NCBI GenBank assembly: GCA_049522565.1
Contig: JBEKNT010000123.1
Span: 1 to 16,521, forward strand
Direction: 5' to 3'
Length of the DNA: 16,521 bases
DNA from: JASHVB01 sp049522565
GTDB taxonomy: Bacteria > Pseudomonadota > Alphaproteobacteria > Acetobacterales > Acetobacteraceae
Made by a program: the position numbers and the translations under genes. Positions 15,466-16,521 of this stretch are shown piece by piece (positions within the stretch are counted from its first letter, which is position 1; every line of letters begins with the position of its first letter). The notes below the pieces were generated by a model. That model was not told the DNA's origin. It saw only the letters and a program-made list of their open reading frames with translations, and did not search any database.

Positions 15466-16506
15466 CTACAGCACCGCCTCCGCCATCACGCGCATCGCCT
15501 CGATGCTGGCGCCCTTCAGGACCATCGTGCCGAGTTGTCCGGTCTTCGCCACATCCTGCCACGCGGCCAGCCGGTCCCTGATCCGCTCGGCTGGGCCGCA
15601 CAACGAGATTTCGTCAACCAACTTGTCCGGCACCGCCGCGGCGGCGTCGGTCTTCTTGCCGTCGAGATACAGATCCTGGATGGTTCTCGCCGCGCCTTCG
15701 TAGCCAAGCTTGATGGCGACATCATTGTAGTAGTTTTTCGCACGTGCGCCCATGCCGCCGATGTACAAAGCCAGCTCCGGGCGCACCGCGTCGCGACAGG
15801 CCGCGACATCCGGCCCAAGCTTCACGCGCACATAGGGAGCAACGTCGAATTTCTCCAGCGTTGCCGGCCGTCCTGCCTTCCGCATGCCGTCCAGGATCGG
15901 TCCCGAGACGATCCCCGGTTGCTCCGGCGAATAGAATATCGGCAGCACGCCATCGGCACATTCACCCGCGGTGCGCAACCCGGCCGGCGTGATCGAGGCC
16001 AGGTAGAACGGCAGCGACGGATCGCCATGCGTGATGCTGCGCAGCGGCTTGCCCAGGCCGGTGGCATCCGGGCCGGCATAGGGAATGTCGTATTCCTCGC
16101 CATGGAATTCCAGCGGCGCCTTGCGCTCGAGAATCAGCCGGATGATGGCGATGTATTCCTTGGTGCGCGTCATCGGCTTGCCGAAACGCACGCCGTGCCA
16201 GCCTTCCACAACCTGGGGCCCCGATACGCCAAGGCCACACAGGAACCGGCCGCCCGACAGATGCTGCAGCGACATCGCGGTCATCGCCGTGCAGGCCGGC
16301 GTGCGCGCCGGAATCTGCATAATGCCGGTGCCCACCTTGATGCGGCTGGTGCGCGCCAGGATCCAGGTGGCCGGCGTCACCGCGTCGGTGCCGTAGGCCT
16401 CGCCGGTCCATACCTCGGCAAAGCCCAGCCGTTCCGCCTCCAGCACGCGTTCCATGTCGAATTTCGGGGTCGCGCCCGATATGTCCATGGTGATGCCAAG
16501 TCGCAT
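15466..16506 (-). CDS. LLM-class flavin/F420-dependent oxidoreductase
   Basis: The 346-residue protein fits the bacterial luciferase-like TIM-barrel family: MRLGITMD at strand 1, ERLGFAEVWTGEAYGTDAV near 25-45 (ERLGFAEVWTGE), SRIKVGTGIMQIPARTP (about 54-70) and LSGGRFLCGLGVSGPQVVEGW (LSGGRFLCGLGVSGP). The C-terminal part has the SLCGPAERIRDRLAAW motif found in F420-dependent members that resemble methylene-tetrahydromethanopterin reductase. Whether the cofactor is F420 or FMN cannot be decided. The ATG at 16506 has AGGAG 8 nt upstream. It is the first visible gene of the minus-strand series; any promoter lies beyond the window. It may oxidise or reduce the substrate before the hydrolase acts. 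Confidence 0.9.
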   Translation of the reverse strand: MRLGITMDISGATPKFDMERVLEAERLGFAEVWTGEAYGTDAVTPATWILARTSRIKVGTGIMQIPARTPACTAMTAMSLQHLSGGRFLCGLGVSGPQVVEGWHGVRFGKPMTRTKEYIAIIRLILERKAPLEFHGEEYDIPYAGPDATGLGKPLRSITHGDPSLPFYLASITPAGLRTAGECADGVLPIFYSPEQPGIVSGPILDGMRKAGRPATLEKFDVAPYVRVKLGPDVAACRDAVRPELALYIGGMGARAKNYYNDVAIKLGYEGAARTIQDLYLDGKKTDAAAAVPDKLVDEISLCGPAERIRDRLAAWQDVAKTGQLGTMVLKGASIEAMRVMAEAVL

Positions 16507-16521
16507 GATGTATTCTCCTAG

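Noticed and set aside
14980..16521. An open plus-strand frame of about 513 residues antisense to the LLM and hydrolase genes
   Set aside because: Low-complexity His/Arg/Gln-rich translation, no ribosome binding site, and it spans two well-supported genes on the other strand.

Overview
The window is GC-rich, densely coded DNA that reads like an alphaproteobacterial chromosome, perhaps from a Rhodospirillales/Acetobacteraceae-type organism. That placement is inferred from gene families and composition; no rRNA or other taxonomic marker is present. I see no tRNA, rRNA, insertion sequence or CRISPR array.

Left part (1-4181, all plus strand): the 3' part of a membrane-anchored family 2 glycosyltransferase and a zinc-ribbon SAM-dependent methyltransferase, which look like the end of a surface-glycan or lipid-modification locus. 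They are followed by a two-gene unit: a SURF1-family cytochrome oxidase assembly protein whose stop codon overlaps the start of an M32 carboxypeptidase. A perfect 15-bp inverted repeat (4184-4216) sits between this block and the convergent block to its right.

Right part (4224-16506, all minus strand, so transcription runs right to left): twelve tightly packed genes. In transcription order they are: a luciferase-like (LLM) flavin/F420 oxidoreductase, a haloalkane-dehalogenase-like alpha/beta hydrolase, an unrecognised 134-residue protein, a glutathione S-transferase-like protein, a fused enoyl-CoA hydratase/3-hydroxyacyl-CoA dehydrogenase and an acyl-CoA dehydrogenase. After a gap of about 100 bp come a complete branched-chain-amino-acid-type (HAAT) ABC importer (LivH, LivM, LivG, LivF), a truncated acyl-CoA-synthetase-like protein and the periplasmic binding protein. 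Many junctions are 4-nt ATGA overlaps.

Together the minus-strand genes suggest uptake of a carboxylate-like or amphipathic substrate through the ABC importer and breakdown of its CoA ester by dehydrogenation, hydration and second oxidation. The LLM enzyme, hydrolase and GST may deal with an oxygenated, halogenated or electrophilic precursor. No thiolase and no intact CoA ligase lie in the window, so the pathway is incomplete here. The substrate is unknown.

The most unusual items are the synthetase-like protein, which lacks the usual ATP-binding loop, the A5 motif and the whole C-terminal domain yet sits in frame between LivF and the binding protein; a hairpin that overlaps the likely ribosome binding site of livH; and the uncharacterised small protein translationally coupled between the hydrolase and the GST.
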